Shown here: in pieces, positions 37,431 to 52,000 of the stretch
Layout: each line of letters begins with the position of its first letter
How positions within the stretch are numbered: position 1 is the first letter of the stretch
DNA from: Diphasiastrum complanatum
Lineage: Eukaryota > Streptophyta > Lycopodiopsida > Lycopodiales > Lycopodiaceae
Length of the DNA: 64,000 nucleotides
Reading direction: 5' to 3'
NCBI GenBank assembly: GCA_029204225.1
Contig: CM055096.1
Coordinates: forward strand, 63,517,240-63,581,239
Notes under the pieces: model-generated
The model's input: only the letters and a program-made list of their open reading frames with translations
Told to the model about the DNA's origin: nothing
The model's database searches: none
Translations under genes and position numbers: made by a program

Positions 37431-39555
37431 ACTTCCCAAACAAACTATGCAAGAGCCTTTCATATGCTAAGATTTTAAAGCATGCTTTGAAATCAAACAT
37501 TTCTAAGGTTAGAATTACATTCCATAATGCAAAATTAAGTAGTGCACATACCTTAACAATCAAAAAATTTGGTGAATCCAGGCTTAATTTCTAATCCCAA
37601 GAATTTCATGACCTCAACCTTCAAGATCCTCCTCTCCAATTCTTGGCCTCCACTTGCGTGCTTTCAACCACCAATTTCTCTTAGCTTTGGCTTTGATACC
37701 ACTTTCAAGAACCAAGAAGACCACAAACTAAGAAATTGGTTCTAAAGACCCATGGAGAACGGATAGTGGATCAAACCAATCCAACCAAACCTAGATCAAT
37801 TGGATCCAGCCCCCAAGCTATGGATCACTAACAAGAACTTATCATAAAGGAGAGTAGCATGTAGCATGTAGGTGTCAAAAATTGAGATTTGAGGACCATG
37901 AAAAGATCTACAACGACCTCCGTGCATGTGAGGTTACACAAGATGCATCTATGATAGATAAAATCGGATTTTCAAAGGCTATCTATCAAGCTTTGAATCA
38001 AGACAAGAGCTCATCTACAACAAATGTTATGATCATCCAAAGAGAAGCTAGTTTTTCACATCCACATGAAAAAACAAAGTAAAATTCATTGTGAGAGACA
38101 AAACCAAGCATGTTGCTCTCGGGTAGAGAAAGAAAATATGCACACACTCGAGTAGAGAGAGAATAGATCAAAATATGTTTGTGAACCAAAATTGTATTAA
38201 CTCTCAACTTTATTGTATGTACAAAGAGAGAGATCCTCTATATAGTGGTTTGAGATCCAAGAGGAGCAGTAAGCAAGTAAAATGATTGGATCTCTTACAT
38301 AGCACCTCTATATTTGATTGGTCCATTGAGTTTTCATCTCCTACATTGATTGGACCATTTATGATGCATCTCTCTCTTGTGATTGGTCACATGACAACAT
38401 TACAACATCAAAAGGCATGTCACTAGCCCTCTATCTACATGCCAAATGTCAAAGGCCTACACTTCTTCAGGCTAAGTCAAAGCTACTTCTGGCCTAATCA
38501 CCTACAAACATGTGTACAAGGGGTTATGCCTACCCTCCACATGTGGGAACATGCTCCACACATGTGAGGTTTACATAGGTACATGAAATTGCAAAATACC
38601 CAAGCTAGATTTTGTCTTTTTCTCACAGTAGCTACTACTTGATCAAATTCTCACCCAAGGGAGGCCTATGGGTACACTTATACCCTCCACGTCAACTAGG
38701 AGTCATGTTTGGTCTCAACTCCACTCTTGTCACGATATCTCAACTAGGCTCCACCTCAACTAGGAGTCATTTTTGTTCTCAACTCCACTCCTATCACGAT
38801 ATCTCAGAGTTTTTTCTCCATTAAAATACTCTTCATTTTGAACTTCCAAATACTATAATTGGACACACTATCCAATTTGCTAGCATCTCCAAGCATGGAT
38901 TCATGCAATCCCACAATTATACCAAAAATATCTCTTAATTTGTCTCCTGACTGCTTAATGAACGTTTTTAAAGTGATTGCCATTCAGATTGGTAAAGTTT
39001 AAGATATGAACAAAAATGTTTCAAGCCCCTCCACCACTTGATTTGTCCTAGAATAACAAAAATGGCTAACATTTGGCAAAATTCTCCAATGCGGCTTCAT
39101 CCACTTTCTCCCATGTACCAACACTCACTCTATCATGGAGAAGTTGTACTTTCAAGTATAGTCCTTTCTTGCCCTTAATCTAGAGAATTTTGGCTTTCGG
39201 ACAACTCCAAATTGACAAAAGGCTAAAAAGTTAAGGCTTTCAAATTTTTAGCATTGTATTTTCACTATGAAGAAATGTCCCTTTCAAAAATGAATTTTCC
39301 CTTCGGGTCCCTTTCAACTTGAAGATTTTTAATGAAGTTGAAGACTGTTTGAGCTTCACTAGCCTTTGAATCCTTTCACATCAAATCTAATGGTTTTTCA
39401 AGATCCAATGGGCCTCATCTGCTCCATCATCTCCATTCACATGTGTGGTTCAAAATTCGATGAACATGATCAAAACTGTGGGCTGAAATTGAGGCTTGGA
39501 TACAAAATACACTTATGTAAGTGCACATTGCTACTGGATGTGTGTGAGCTTACGA

Positions 39556-39558
<3 letters not shown>
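37431..39558. other. Gene-free interval with a possible retroelement primer-binding site
   Basis: GCTTTGATACCAC at 37,690-37,702 is, on minus, GTGGTATCAAAGC, like the initiator-Met tRNA-complementary site of LTR retroelements, so an LTR end may lie at about 37,703. The sequence CAACTAGGAGTCAT with flanking CTCAACTCCACTC is directly repeated near 38,690-38,810. No gene recognised. Confidence 0.4.

Positions 39559-39620
<62 letters not shown>
39559..39620. repeat. (TC)n microsatellite, about 62 bp
   Basis: Uninterrupted TC dinucleotides; overlapping Leu-Ser ORFs are artefacts. Confidence 0.95.
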
Positions 39621-39626
<6 letters not shown>

Positions 39627-41262
39627 CAAAAAATTTCTTAGGGTTATGGTTGAACAAACCCTAGAAATGCACCCACACACTTTCTTCTCACCTCTCTCCT
39701 AAATCTAATGCTCCGACTAGTAGCCACACCTATAGCTCTCTAAAATTGCCCTAACATTTTTGTGTGATAGATATGATCCTTACGAGCAAATTCTTTTGAA
39801 TAGTAACAAATTTCAAGCACACCTTTTTCAAACTCCTAAAAGTGTGCCCTACAATAGAATTTTGCAGCTTTAGTATGGCCACAACACTTTTAGTATCATG
39901 AGCATTTTGCAAATATCCTGATCTAGCCTAAAACATTTGTTCTGACTCAAATTTCACCAAATTCCACTAAGTATCAAGCAAGAACGAGTGATTCAAAGTT
40001 TTCAAGACTACCAAGGTCGCTTCTAACAAAAAGAACACTCAATTTTGGCAAGAGTTCTTTTGACTCCTTTCTAATTGCATGCAATTTACCTTCCTTAGTC
40101 CCCAATACAACATAAAGCGCTAAATCTATCGTGCCAATGATGGTTCTCCTCACAACCTAGGCTCTGATACCAAGTTCATAGTTTACGAATCTTGCAAGCC
40201 AGCAATCAAGAACTCTAAGGCTAGAACAAGAAGCAAGCTTACAATAACCAAGCTCCACAATGACATACATTGATGGTCTATAAAGTAGGTACTAACCCCT
40301 GTTAGTCTAGAAAACTAGAGAGAGAAACTAAAAGGATTGATCCTTAAAGAAACAGTTATAAATCCACCATCATGAGTTTCAGGCCTCTAAATCATTAATT
40401 ATGACTTTGGTACCATGAGGGCCCTAACCCCTCATAGCCATAATTGATTTACGGGTTGATTCCGAGTTCAATCCGGTCATGGGCAATCCCAACTCTCTCT
40501 CTCACTCTCTCCCTTATATATGAGTTAAAAGCATACCTTGAGCCATGTGGGCATTTCAACTCATGTTTTAAATTTGTCATCCAGAAAATTGATGACCTTC
40601 GTTGGCTATGTAGTGTTCATGAAAAGCCTCACTCTCCCTAGTAGTTGTGAAGGTGTTCGATACAAAAGCAATGGAGATGTTGTGTAGGGAGAACTGTGAG
40701 GATGAGAAAAACAATTTCTTTTCTTAACCACCAAGTGGAAACAAACAAGCTTGAAATTTGAACATATATACATATATTTTTCTTTTGAGATAAAAGGTAC
40801 CATTTTAATAATGTTCAACTCAAAAATGTTAATTTTTATTTTGGTACAAGACATTTAAACCTTTCAAAACATGTTTTAGGAAAATTTCAAAGGGGTTCTA
40901 GAGGTGTGCCTATTCACATGAAGTTTGATCTATTTCTTCACATCTCTAATTTGAAAAGCCAAAAAAATGGCCTTCATGTGAAATCTAATATTGCCCCTTT
41001 CTATGAGACACAAACATACCTACATTGCAAAGTTCAAACATGAAACAAACTTTTGTTTTAAAAGATAAAAGCAAGGACATAGGTGTCGAGTCAACCGAGT
41101 AGTATGGTGCCATCATGGATGGCAGGTTTTTGTAGTTGAAAGCGAACTTAAAAAGTTGAAGAGTTTTTATTTTATTTTTCCTTTTGAAAATTTTGGCTAC
41201 CCAGAGTCCCACGTCATCAGACATCCAAAAATGTTATTCCATAAGCAAACAACATTGGCATT
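39621..41262. other. Gene-free interval with a second primer-binding-site-like motif
   Basis: GCTCTGATACCAA at 40,161-40,173 is TTGGTATCAGAGC on minus, the standard initiator-Met PBS, so sequence from about 40,174 upward may be an LTR end of a decayed minus-oriented element. Its coding part is not recognisable below 40,160. Confidence 0.4.
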
Positions 41263-41450
41263 CATATATATATATATATAGTATAAAACTATTTTAGAGA
41301 GAGAATGTGTGAGGTGCTGTAAAAAATGTCACGCTTTGCCGGCAAAGAATGTCACCCATTTGCAAAAGGAAAAGCTAAAACACAGCCTCCAAAAATATAT
41401 AAACACTTTTTGTGGGTAAGTGCCCATTGCTCGTCTCGACGGGCACAACC
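41263..41450. mobile_element. Partial Helitron-like repeat with terminal hairpin
   Basis: Begins in TATATAGTATAAAACTATTTTAGAG, resembling the 5' end of the next element, and ends near the hairpin GTGCCC(...)GGGCAC at 41,420-41,446. No clear CTRR end. Confidence 0.4.
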
Positions 41451-41463
41451 AACTATCTTTTAT

Positions 41464-41810
41464 TCTATATATTAAAACTATTTTAGTGAGACACTATAGC
41501 CATGCCTATAGCCTACCTGTCACGCCTACGTCCCCCCTCTCATGGCTACAGCCTACCAATCACAGCTAGATTTCCCCCTTTCATGTTTTAGTGAGACTGT
41601 TGTCATGCCTATAACCTATCTATCACATCTAATGTCACGCCTACTTCCCCCTCTCATGGCAACAGCCTACCCTTCACACCTAATGTCACGCCTAGGTCCC
41701 ACTAGATCATCGGATGTTGTCGCTCGTCAACAACATACTGAAGTTCCAAATCACCGGTCGTCACCTATATCGGCTGCGATTGCCCATCAACGACGGGCAC
41801 TCTTTACTAG
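41464..41810 (+). mobile_element. Non-autonomous Helitron-like element, 347 bp
   Basis: Starts TCTATATATTAAAACTATTT and ends CTAG (41,807-41,810) followed by T. A hairpin GCCC-ATCAACGAC-GGGC (41,782-41,798) lies 8 bp before the end. TC start, 3' hairpin, CTRR end and an A/T insertion site fit Helitrons. It contains a cytosine-rich segment (GCCTATAGCCTACC, CCCCCTCTCATGGC) that is repeated at 41,843-42,015. Confidence 0.65.
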
Positions 41811-42020
41811 TATATAAAACGTTTTTAGAGAGAGAATGTCCCCATGCCTATAGCCTACCCGTCACACCTAGGTCCCCCCTCTCATGGCTACAACCTACCA
41901 GTCACACCTAGGTTCTCCCCTTTCATGTTTTAGTGAGAATGTTGCCATGCCTATAACGTACACATCACACCTAATGTCACGCCTACTTCCCCCCTCTCAT
42001 GGCACAGCCTACATCTGTTA
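41811..42020 (+). mobile_element. Truncated tandem copy of the Helitron-like element
   Basis: Begins TATATAAAACGTTTTTAGAG right after the CTAG of the previous element and repeats its CCATGCCTATAGCCTACC...TTTCATGTTTTAGTGAGA segment with a few differences. No 3' hairpin or CTAG end follows, so it is 3'-truncated. Confidence 0.6.
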
Positions 42021-43028
42021 AAACTGATGGAATGCTCATTTATTTAGTTTGATATTTGAAGGGTGCATCATTTAAATGCCCTTTATTTGAAGGGAAAAAG
42101 GCCTAGGACGGGCATTTTGCCCTTCAATCTGCAGCACTGACACTCACATGAACATCTTTTAGTTCAAAAATGTGGAATGGATTCTTTTATGCATGGAGTA
42201 GGATGCATGACATAGTATGCAACCATTTGGTAGGGCCCCCAAAATTTTCATGGTGAAAGGTGTTAAACAAAAGGGTTAGTATATATTTTCATGGTGAAAG
42301 GTGTTAAACAAAAGGGACTTTCATTATCAAAGATTTCACGAAATTTGAAGGGCACTATAAAGATTTTTTAGATTAACAAACGTTCCAATGGAAAAGTTAA
42401 AATAAAAATGCATTTTTATAAAAAAAAAAATCGGGTGTGAAGGATTGTTGCCACAGAGCAATTTTACTACGTCGGGCCCAATTCTTTAGAGGCCTAAAAA
42501 CATGTTTCAAATGCCCAAAGGTGGTGGGGGATGCACCTTCAAAGCAAAGGAGGTATGGATTGTGCTATGGGAGACGCTAGAGTTTCCTTTATTATAAAGT
42601 TAAAACTAATAATATTAGTCATCTTTTATCTTCTTCGTTTTTGGCATATTATGCATCCAAGAATTCATAAAGAAAATTAGAAAATGCTTAATTTTATGGG
42701 GGGTAAGGTCCGGCTTTGAGGCCCTTCCGTCCGGGAAGGCTCTGCGCCCGAGGGCGCAACGCCTTCCGCAGCGTGAATTTGAACTTTGCATTTTTGTTTT
42801 TTTCTCTTTTTGAGGTAATTTTTTTTAGATGCACCTTTCCGACAAAAGGTGCTTGTAAAAAGAGGTAAATCTTGTTTACGTGCAACTTCCGGCATGTGCG
42901 TGTAAAATAAAATAAACCAAAACAGATTGTTCTCTGCTGTTCCATTTTCTTTGTAAAAATGCCAAAAACTTATTTTAGGGTAAATAAAAAGGTCTCAAAT
43001 AAATTTGTACACCTCGGATCTTGGCCTC
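42021..43028. other. Gene-free interval with strong short hairpins
   Basis: Contains a direct repeat (TTTCATGGTGAAAGGTGTTA, about 42,247-42,310), a GC-rich hairpin cluster (42,722-42,758: CCTTCC/GGAAGG and the perfect TGCGCCC-GA-GGGCGCA) and inverted pairs at 42,822-42,861 and 42,875-42,906 like the small element at 27.45 kb. No gene. Confidence 0.55.
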
Positions 43029-43600
43029 CATTTGCCATTTGTCCTCTTTGGAAAGCATCGCCGGCGAAGCTGCCCAAAGTCATGCCATCATCCCAGGAAT
43101 CCAATCTCAACAATCTACACCTATGGAAACAGAAATAAGGTCTGAAACAAAAGATGGAAGATGAAATTAACTGAGAAGGTAATTCTGATTATAAGGAATG
43201 TCAGACTGAATCAAAATTTGCAACATACAAACCTCTATCCTCAACAAACGGGATAAATTAGAAACCCTTTAATCCGCTGGTAGTCGCTCTTCGGAGGGCA
43301 GCTTGACTGAAAGTCCTCATCTCCAGCGATCGGTGGTTCCACACTAGTAATCTGAAGCGAAAGAAAGTCGCACATTTTGTGGAGCTAGTAATTCAGAGCC
43401 ATTATATCAAGTCCTAGAACTGAAACAAAATATATACACCACCAGCCTTGATGAGGATCAGAGCATTCAGCAACAAGGAGCGGAAGACAGAGGGGGCGAG
43501 AGAACCTGTCGTGAGGTTTGAGCGGCCACGCGACAAGATAGCACCACCCTATACCATCCAGCAGCATTTTAAGTTGCTGGTGTGTAGAATCTCCAGTGCA
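43029..43600 (-). pseudogene. bHLH pseudogene 3 (exons 1-3 only)
   Basis: Third copy of the bHLH gene, on minus. The end of exon 1 (about 43,600-43,506) still reads QQLKMLLDGIGWCYLVAWPL with its donor. Exon 2 (43,351-43,233) keeps LVWN but then shifts frame and reaches a stop. Exon 3 (43,069-43,029) begins FAGDAFQRGQ and carries a 13-nt deletion that removes the HLWL codons, then ends. Exons 4-8 are absent. The region expected to hold the start (near 43,790) has an early TAG. Cannot make a functional regulator; closest to pseudogene 4, which shares the deletion. Confidence 0.85.
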
Positions 43601-43912
43601 AAATTCATAAGAACTTCTAATTCATATGAAATTCCTCTTAAATCACAGAAGATTTGTCCTTATTCACATAGAATTCCTCCTGGTTTACAGAAAATCTACA
43701 GAAATATTCTGAATTTGGCTCATCCATTGATACTCTGCACCCAATCAACCCAGAATTCCCAAAATTACTCTAGCTCATGAACATCTGAGATGAAAGGCCA
43801 TGATGAGAATACTGAAGCTGTACGCACTCAGTACTGATAGCAAGGGTCGTTACTGTCGGTGTTCGCTAGACGCGTTAGACTTGCTCCCGACCCGTGTTCC
43901 ATGACGGAGCTG

Positions 43913-44032
43913 ATTTGAACACGTGATGTTTTTCCTATTTCTTATATAAAAGTAATTTGACATGATTTCTTAAGTAAAAGTCAAAGGACCCAAATCCAAG
44001 CAAGTATGAACTTTATTTGAGCACGTGATGTT
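43913..44032 (-). promoter_or_regulatory. Two G-box modules upstream of bHLH pseudogene 3
   Basis: On minus, AACATCACGTGCTCAAAT (44,032-44,015) and AACATCACGTGTTCAAAT (43,930-43,913), 102 bp apart. Each is preceded by AAATAGG(C/A)AAA and separated by ACTTGCTTGGATTTG and CATGTCAAATTA, so the whole module of about 100 bp is tandemly duplicated. Confidence 0.65.
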
Positions 44033-44219
44033 TTGCCTATTTATCATCAGGCCCCATTTCTTATGTATGATTTGTGGAAGGTCAAATCCAAGCAGGTGTA
44101 AAATGTGTGCACGTTTTTAAACCCAGAATCTCTCGTGTTTCATGAGGGAAGAAACTTCGCAAATCCCCCCTTGAAGCATCATGCGTTTCACAAGAAGTAC
44201 TATTAATGCATTAATCATA

Positions 44220-44890
44220 TCACATGACACAAGCTTTGGCTTGGAGCTTAAATATGGGGGCTCACAAACATTTATGGTCCATGACTTCATGCCACATGGT
44301 ACAAGCCGATTGTAAACCTTACAACCAACTATGGCCAGGCAGGGATTTTTTTTTTTTTTTAAACTGGTTGCCCTGGTGCCACGTGTCAGGCATCAGGGTT
44401 TATCCCATAAGCAAATCTCTAGGATAAACCAGTACCTATATATAAGTGAACCCACCTGCTTACTCACATGTGTGCAGGTGGGTGTGAAGCTGCCCAGTGC
44501 CACCTGCCCATTTCCCGACACCACCTGAGCACTGCCTACCCGGCGCCACCTGGGCGCGGCTTGCCCGGCGCCACCCACCTAGCGCCCACCTTGGCGCCAC
44601 GGGCGCTGCCTGCCCGGCGCCCGCCTGCGCTTTACAACACCTATGGTCCATGACTTCTTGCGACATATCAAAAGCATGGTACATAGTTTGAATACACCAT
44701 GCTTTGCCCACAAACACTACTTATGGTCTATGACTTCATGCCACATGTCACAAGGTAATACATAACACATGGTCCATGACTTGCTGTCACATGGCACAAG
44801 CCTAATGTATACCCTTGAATATGTGGCATCCTCAAATACTTATGGCCCATGACTCATAAACTTGGTCTAGAGCTTGAATATGTGGGCTAC
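44220..44890. repeat. Degenerate tandem repeat, ATGGTCCATGACTT units
   Basis: The phrase TATGGTCCATGACTTCATGC then CACATGGCACAAG recurs about five times (near 44,274, 44,642, 44,712, 44,768 and 44,830), with CTTGAATATGTGGG between some units. The same phrases occur at 55,100-55,290. The GC-rich block at 44,455-44,640 interrupts the array. Confidence 0.65.
44455..44640. repeat. GC-rich minisatellite block
   Basis: A sharp GC island in AT-rich sequence, made of imperfect units of CTGCC(T/C)ACCCGGCGCCACCT and related GGCGCCAC/GGGCGC pieces. ORFs on both strands across it (Pro/Ala/Arg-rich) are composition artefacts. Confidence 0.7.
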
Positions 44891-47489
<2,599 letters not shown>

Positions 47490-47490
<1 letters not shown>

Positions 47491-48017
47491 TACTTTACTA
47501 AGTTTAAGTCCTCAATCCATCGATGAATCAATTGCCTTTGATTCAAACATTTCGAATTTCTTTAGAATGTTTTGCAGGTACCTATGTTGGCTTAGAAAGA
47601 ATGTCTTTTTGGTTTGATCACAAAAGATTTGAATGCCAACCAAATAATGAATTGGTCCTAGATCTGTTATCTACATAAAGTGCAATAATCATGTAACCAG
47701 ACTCCATGTTTTATATAGACATTCAATTCAACAAAAGTTTGAATGAACGCCAATCTGTAAAAGATAATCATTGATTCATTTGAACCAGGCTCTAGGTTGC
47801 GGAGTATAGCTCGAAAAATATTGTCTCTAAATCCCAAATTTGCTTACAAAGTCATTCATAGCATTCAAAATGAACTCTCCCCCTCCATCTATGCATAGAT
47901 CTTTGATCTTCCTTCCAGTCTGGGTTTCAGATAGTCGTCTGAATTGTTGAAAACGTGGGCACGCTTCTGATTTGTTCTTGATGAATATGACAGTAGTTTG
48001 TTAGGAAAAATTGTTGA
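47490..48017 (-). pseudogene. Ty1/copia integrase-RT fragment
   Basis: Read on minus. Integrase core end (FIKNKSEACPRFQQF, then IDGGGEFILNAMNDFVSKFG), then a deletion into RT (PRAWFK, DDYLLQIGV-like, IALYVDN, DLGPIHYLVGIQIF, LSQHRYLQNILKKFEMFES). Frameshifts and stops present. The copia core is fused directly to a gypsy fragment at about 48,017. Confidence 0.75.
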
Positions 48018-48205
48018 TAAATGTAATAAAATATGCGGTTAAGAAGTTTCGGCACTACCTGATGGCCACACACTTTGTTTTTATACGGACCATCAACCCT
48101 TGCTCTATCTCGTTAACAAAACCTGCAACACAGGGATAATCACTCGATGGCTACTTCTGTTGTTAGAATTTGATTTTCGAATAGTAATTCGCAAGGAAAA
48201 ACAAT
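48018..48205 (+). pseudogene. Ty3/gypsy RNase H fragment
   Basis: Plus frames read KYAVKKFRHYLMATH then, after a frameshift, FYTDHQPLLYLVNKTCN and RWLLLLLEFDFRIVIRKGK: the gypsy RNaseH motifs RHYL, TDHQ.L.YL and RW...L.EF.F. It is only about 190 bp long and cut on both sides by other elements. Confidence 0.75.
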
Positions 48206-48533
48206 AGACTTGTTCTAAATGCAAGTTTTGTGGAAGTCCTTGAAGATGGCCAAGTCTTCAATAACTTCAATTTTTTAAACTTAACATCTGAACTTTGAAA
48301 TTATCACAGGATTGGTTACCCTTTGCTAGAGATCAACCGGAAGCCTGTTGTAGACGTTCTTCAAATAAATGGCTATCTAAGTTTGTGATTCCTGCAAGTA
48401 TCAGATGAGCAGATGTAGAACCAAAGTTGGTTTCACCTAACCCTAGATCAATGATCAATAAACATGTAGGAAGAATCATGAAATCAAAATTAACCATTCA
48501 CCAAGGAGACAACTTTGGGCTTAATTTCCAACA
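48206..48533 (-). repeat. Truncated 3' LTR of copia element B
   Basis: On minus it begins TGTTGGAAATTAAGCCC at 48,533, just after the purine run AAGGGGGA, and matches the first 330 bp of the LTR at 59,143-60,519. It is cut at 48,206 by the gypsy fragment. Confidence 0.8.
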
Positions 48534-49035
48534 GTCCCCCTTAAGGTCACGGTTGGTGCCTTGGTATTTTCGTCAGGTTCAGCATGTTGAATTGGTTCAC
48601 CGCTGCGAAATGTAGCGAGCATCTTGAATAGGGGAAATGAATAGGAGAAATGATGAAATCTAGAGACCTGGTTCTCATATTTTCATTTTGCAATGAGCGA
48701 AAATGAATTAATTTGCTACAAAATTTACATTATACGCCACAAAAGCACCTAGAGTACTAAACGAAATAGGTATTAGTTTGATAATGGTTGGAGTAGCAAA
48801 CTCAGATTCGACAAGAATCTCATTTGGGGGTAGTATGAAAAGGGAATTAGCCCAAAAATTGGATAGGGGTCAAAATGCTTCTGAGCTCTCTACATGCGCC
48901 GTCCAAGGGGCTCGATCTTGGGAAGTATGCTGAACCCTTACTGGGGGCTTGACCGCAAGTCAACAGGTCAATGAGATTAGTTGGATCCTAATCACAGGCA
49001 ATTCTGGAAATACGAGGAAGAGGTCAGGTTGGCTT
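48534..49035. other. Non-coding interval between RNase H and 3' LTR of copia element B
   Basis: About 500 bp with no recognised coding motif, ending on minus in the polypurine tract at the LTR. Unusually long for a copia 3' leader. Confidence 0.45.
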
Positions 49036-52000
49036 TCACCAAAAAAAGCCAAACGTTCTCCTTGATGAGACCCAGAGAACGAAGAACTTCTGGTGCTTGA
49101 TCCTGGGAAGCGCTTTGGTGAAGATGTCTGCAACCATTTTTGTTGTAGAGTAGTATTGAAGGATCACTTGCCCTGAGAAAACTTTCTCCCGAATAAAATG
49201 ATACTGGATTTTTATGTGTTTGGATTTTCCATGAAATCTGGGATTCAGTGACAGTGAAATACAGCTCAAGTTCTCACACAGAATGGTGGTAGCATTAAAT
49301 TGAGTGTGATGCAAGTCGTGAAGTAATAATCTGATCCATACAGATAGAAACAGAACCTGGAGGTAGATTTTCTGGTAGAGACTGTTCCTCCCCAATCCGA
49401 GTCGGAGTAGCCTCGTAGGACAAGTGGGTCGATAGCATTTCCATCGTAACATAAGATGTGATCTAAACTTCCCTGAATATATCTCATCACTCTCTTTAAT
49501 GCTTTCCAATGAGAGATCCTGGATTAGACATGAATTGAGTTAACGTGCTAATAGTGTATGCTAAATCTGGTCTAGTACACAACATTGCATACATTAGAGA
49601 TCCGATTAGTGAATGATAAGGGTACTTCACTAAGTCGAGTACTTCACTATCAGTCTCAGCACAAAAAGGTTTAGTCAATACTATACTTGGATCCATTGGG
49701 GTATCAATTGGTTTGCAATCATACATATGAAACTTTTTAAAATGCCTTTTAGATATGTCTGCTAGCTAAGATAGATCTTCTGAAGTTTATTTAGAGTAAT
49801 GTGAATTCCTAGCAAAGAATGAACAGCTTCTAGATCAGTCATGTCAATATTTTTTGACAAATCACTCTTAGTAGTGTGCAGAAGAGAAGTGTCGTTAGAC
49901 AAACTAAATGCATCATCTACGTAAAGAGCTATGTGAACTGAATTGGTGCCTATATGCTTTGAATAAACATTACAGTCAGCTCAATTATTTTCAAATCCCA
50001 ATTGAATGAGATAAGAGTTGATTCTATCGAACCATGCTCTTGCGACCTGTTTCAGACCGTAGATTGCTTTGTGCAGCTTGCACACTTTGTGCTCTTGGCC
50101 TTTGACTTTGAATCCTTCTGGTTGGAAGGTATACAGCTCCTCTTCGACATTGTCATTTAGAAATGTTGTCTTGACACCCATTTGGTGCATTTTGAGGTCT
50201 TCCGCAGCTGCTAATGCAATCAAAGTCCTAATTGACTGCATCTTGAGGACCGGACTAAAAATTTCTTGATAATTCACTCCTTGGACTCGAGTGAATCCTT
50301 TAGCCACCAGTCATGTTTTCCATTTTGCAATGGAACCATCAGAGTTGATCTTCTTCTTGAAGATCCAATTGTTGTTGATAACTCTCTTATGAGTGGGGAA
50401 GTCAACCAATGTTCAGGTCTAATTCGTCAAAAGTGAGTTGTACTCGCTTTCCATAGCTTCTTGCCACTTTCACAGTATCCTTGGAGTTAATTGCTTCAGC
50501 TAGGCTCTCTGGTTCTTCTGATGAAGTCCAGAATGAGGCGCATACCTCTCAAGAACTGTCCAAGTCCATGAGGATCTACGGACGTTGGGTTGACCAGGAT
50601 GTGATGATGCTTCTTCTTGAATTTCTTTATATTTGTTCGAGCTAACATGGTTTGGTCTAATGACAGGTACTATCAGCTACTCGACTTCTGTAACTGTAGC
50701 TGCAGGTTCTATAGAAGGAACATCAACGTTGGAAGAATCCATGCTATGTAAAATAGGATGAAATGACATAGCATCCTTTATTGATGGTTGTTTGAAATCA
50801 TAGTATGTATGTTCTTGAATAATTACATCCCTAGAGACAAATACTACATTGGTGGATAGATCATAAGTTTTATAAGCTTTATGTTCATCAGGATAGCCAA
50901 TGAAAATACATTTATTTGTCCTATGATCCAACTTCTTCCTGAGTTGTTTAGGAATGTGAACAAAACATATACAACCAAAGATTTCTAAATGGCTGACACT
51001 AGGCTTGTGCCCATGCCAAACTTCATGAAGAGTCTTGTTGTTGACGGCTTTGGTGCTGGATCTGTTCTACACGTAACAGGCTATGGCAGTAGCTTCTGCC
51101 CAGAACTTTGCAGGTACGTGTGCTTGATGTAGAATGGACCTGGCTGAGTTGAGAAGAGTTCAATTCTTCCTTTCTACAATCTCGTTTTGTTGAGGTGAAT
51201 ATGAAGTGGTGAACTATCTTCTAGTACCATGTTCAGCCATGTAGTCGGACATCTCATTGGAGATGTATTCGTCGCCACCATCAGTTCGGAGTGCCTTCAC
51301 TTTCCCAGACGTTTGTGTCTTAGCCATGGCCTTGAATCTCTTAAAGCATTCAAAGGCTTCAGATTTGTGCTTAATGAACATGACTGTAGACCATCCAGAA
51401 TAATCTTCTATGAAAGTGATAAAATAGATTGCATGTCCTAATGACGGAGTTGGCATTGGACCACAGAGATCGCTATGTACAAGATCCAATACATGCTTTG
51501 TTTTGATGGAATGTGTTTTTGGAAACTTGCTTCTAGAGTGTTTCCCATAGATGCATGATTCAAAAAAGAAAGATTTCCTATCTAATGAAGAAGGGAGATT
51601 CAGTCCATCAACTAAATTATTACAACGCATATAAGAAAGTGATCTTGTATTCACATGTCCAAATCGACTATGCCACAGAACATCATTGTCGTTTACATTT
51701 TCATCAGAGATACTAGCTAATGCAATTGAATTAGAGAGTACGTAAAGATTTTCGACTCTAGTGCATGTAGCCAGAGTAGTATCTTCCTCAAGTATTGTAC
51801 ACTGCTCAGATGAGAAAGTAACAGTGTAGCCCTCATCAGTTATCTTAGAGACTAATAACAGGTTCTTTGACAACTGAGGAACATGAAGGATGTTAGGAAC
51901 ACAAATGGACAGATCATTGTTGAAGCTGATCTTCACTGCTCCTTTGCCTTCCACGCATATGGTGCTAGAATGTTTGAGGTAGATAAATTGGTCTCTGCTG

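Noticed and set aside
40161-40173. tRNA gene suggested by GATACC-type sequence
   Set aside because: Only the tRNA-complementary primer-binding motif is present; no cloverleaf.
44460-44717. Ala/Gly/Pro-rich ORFs on both strands
   Set aside because: Caused by the GC-rich minisatellite; overlapping frames are open on both strands.
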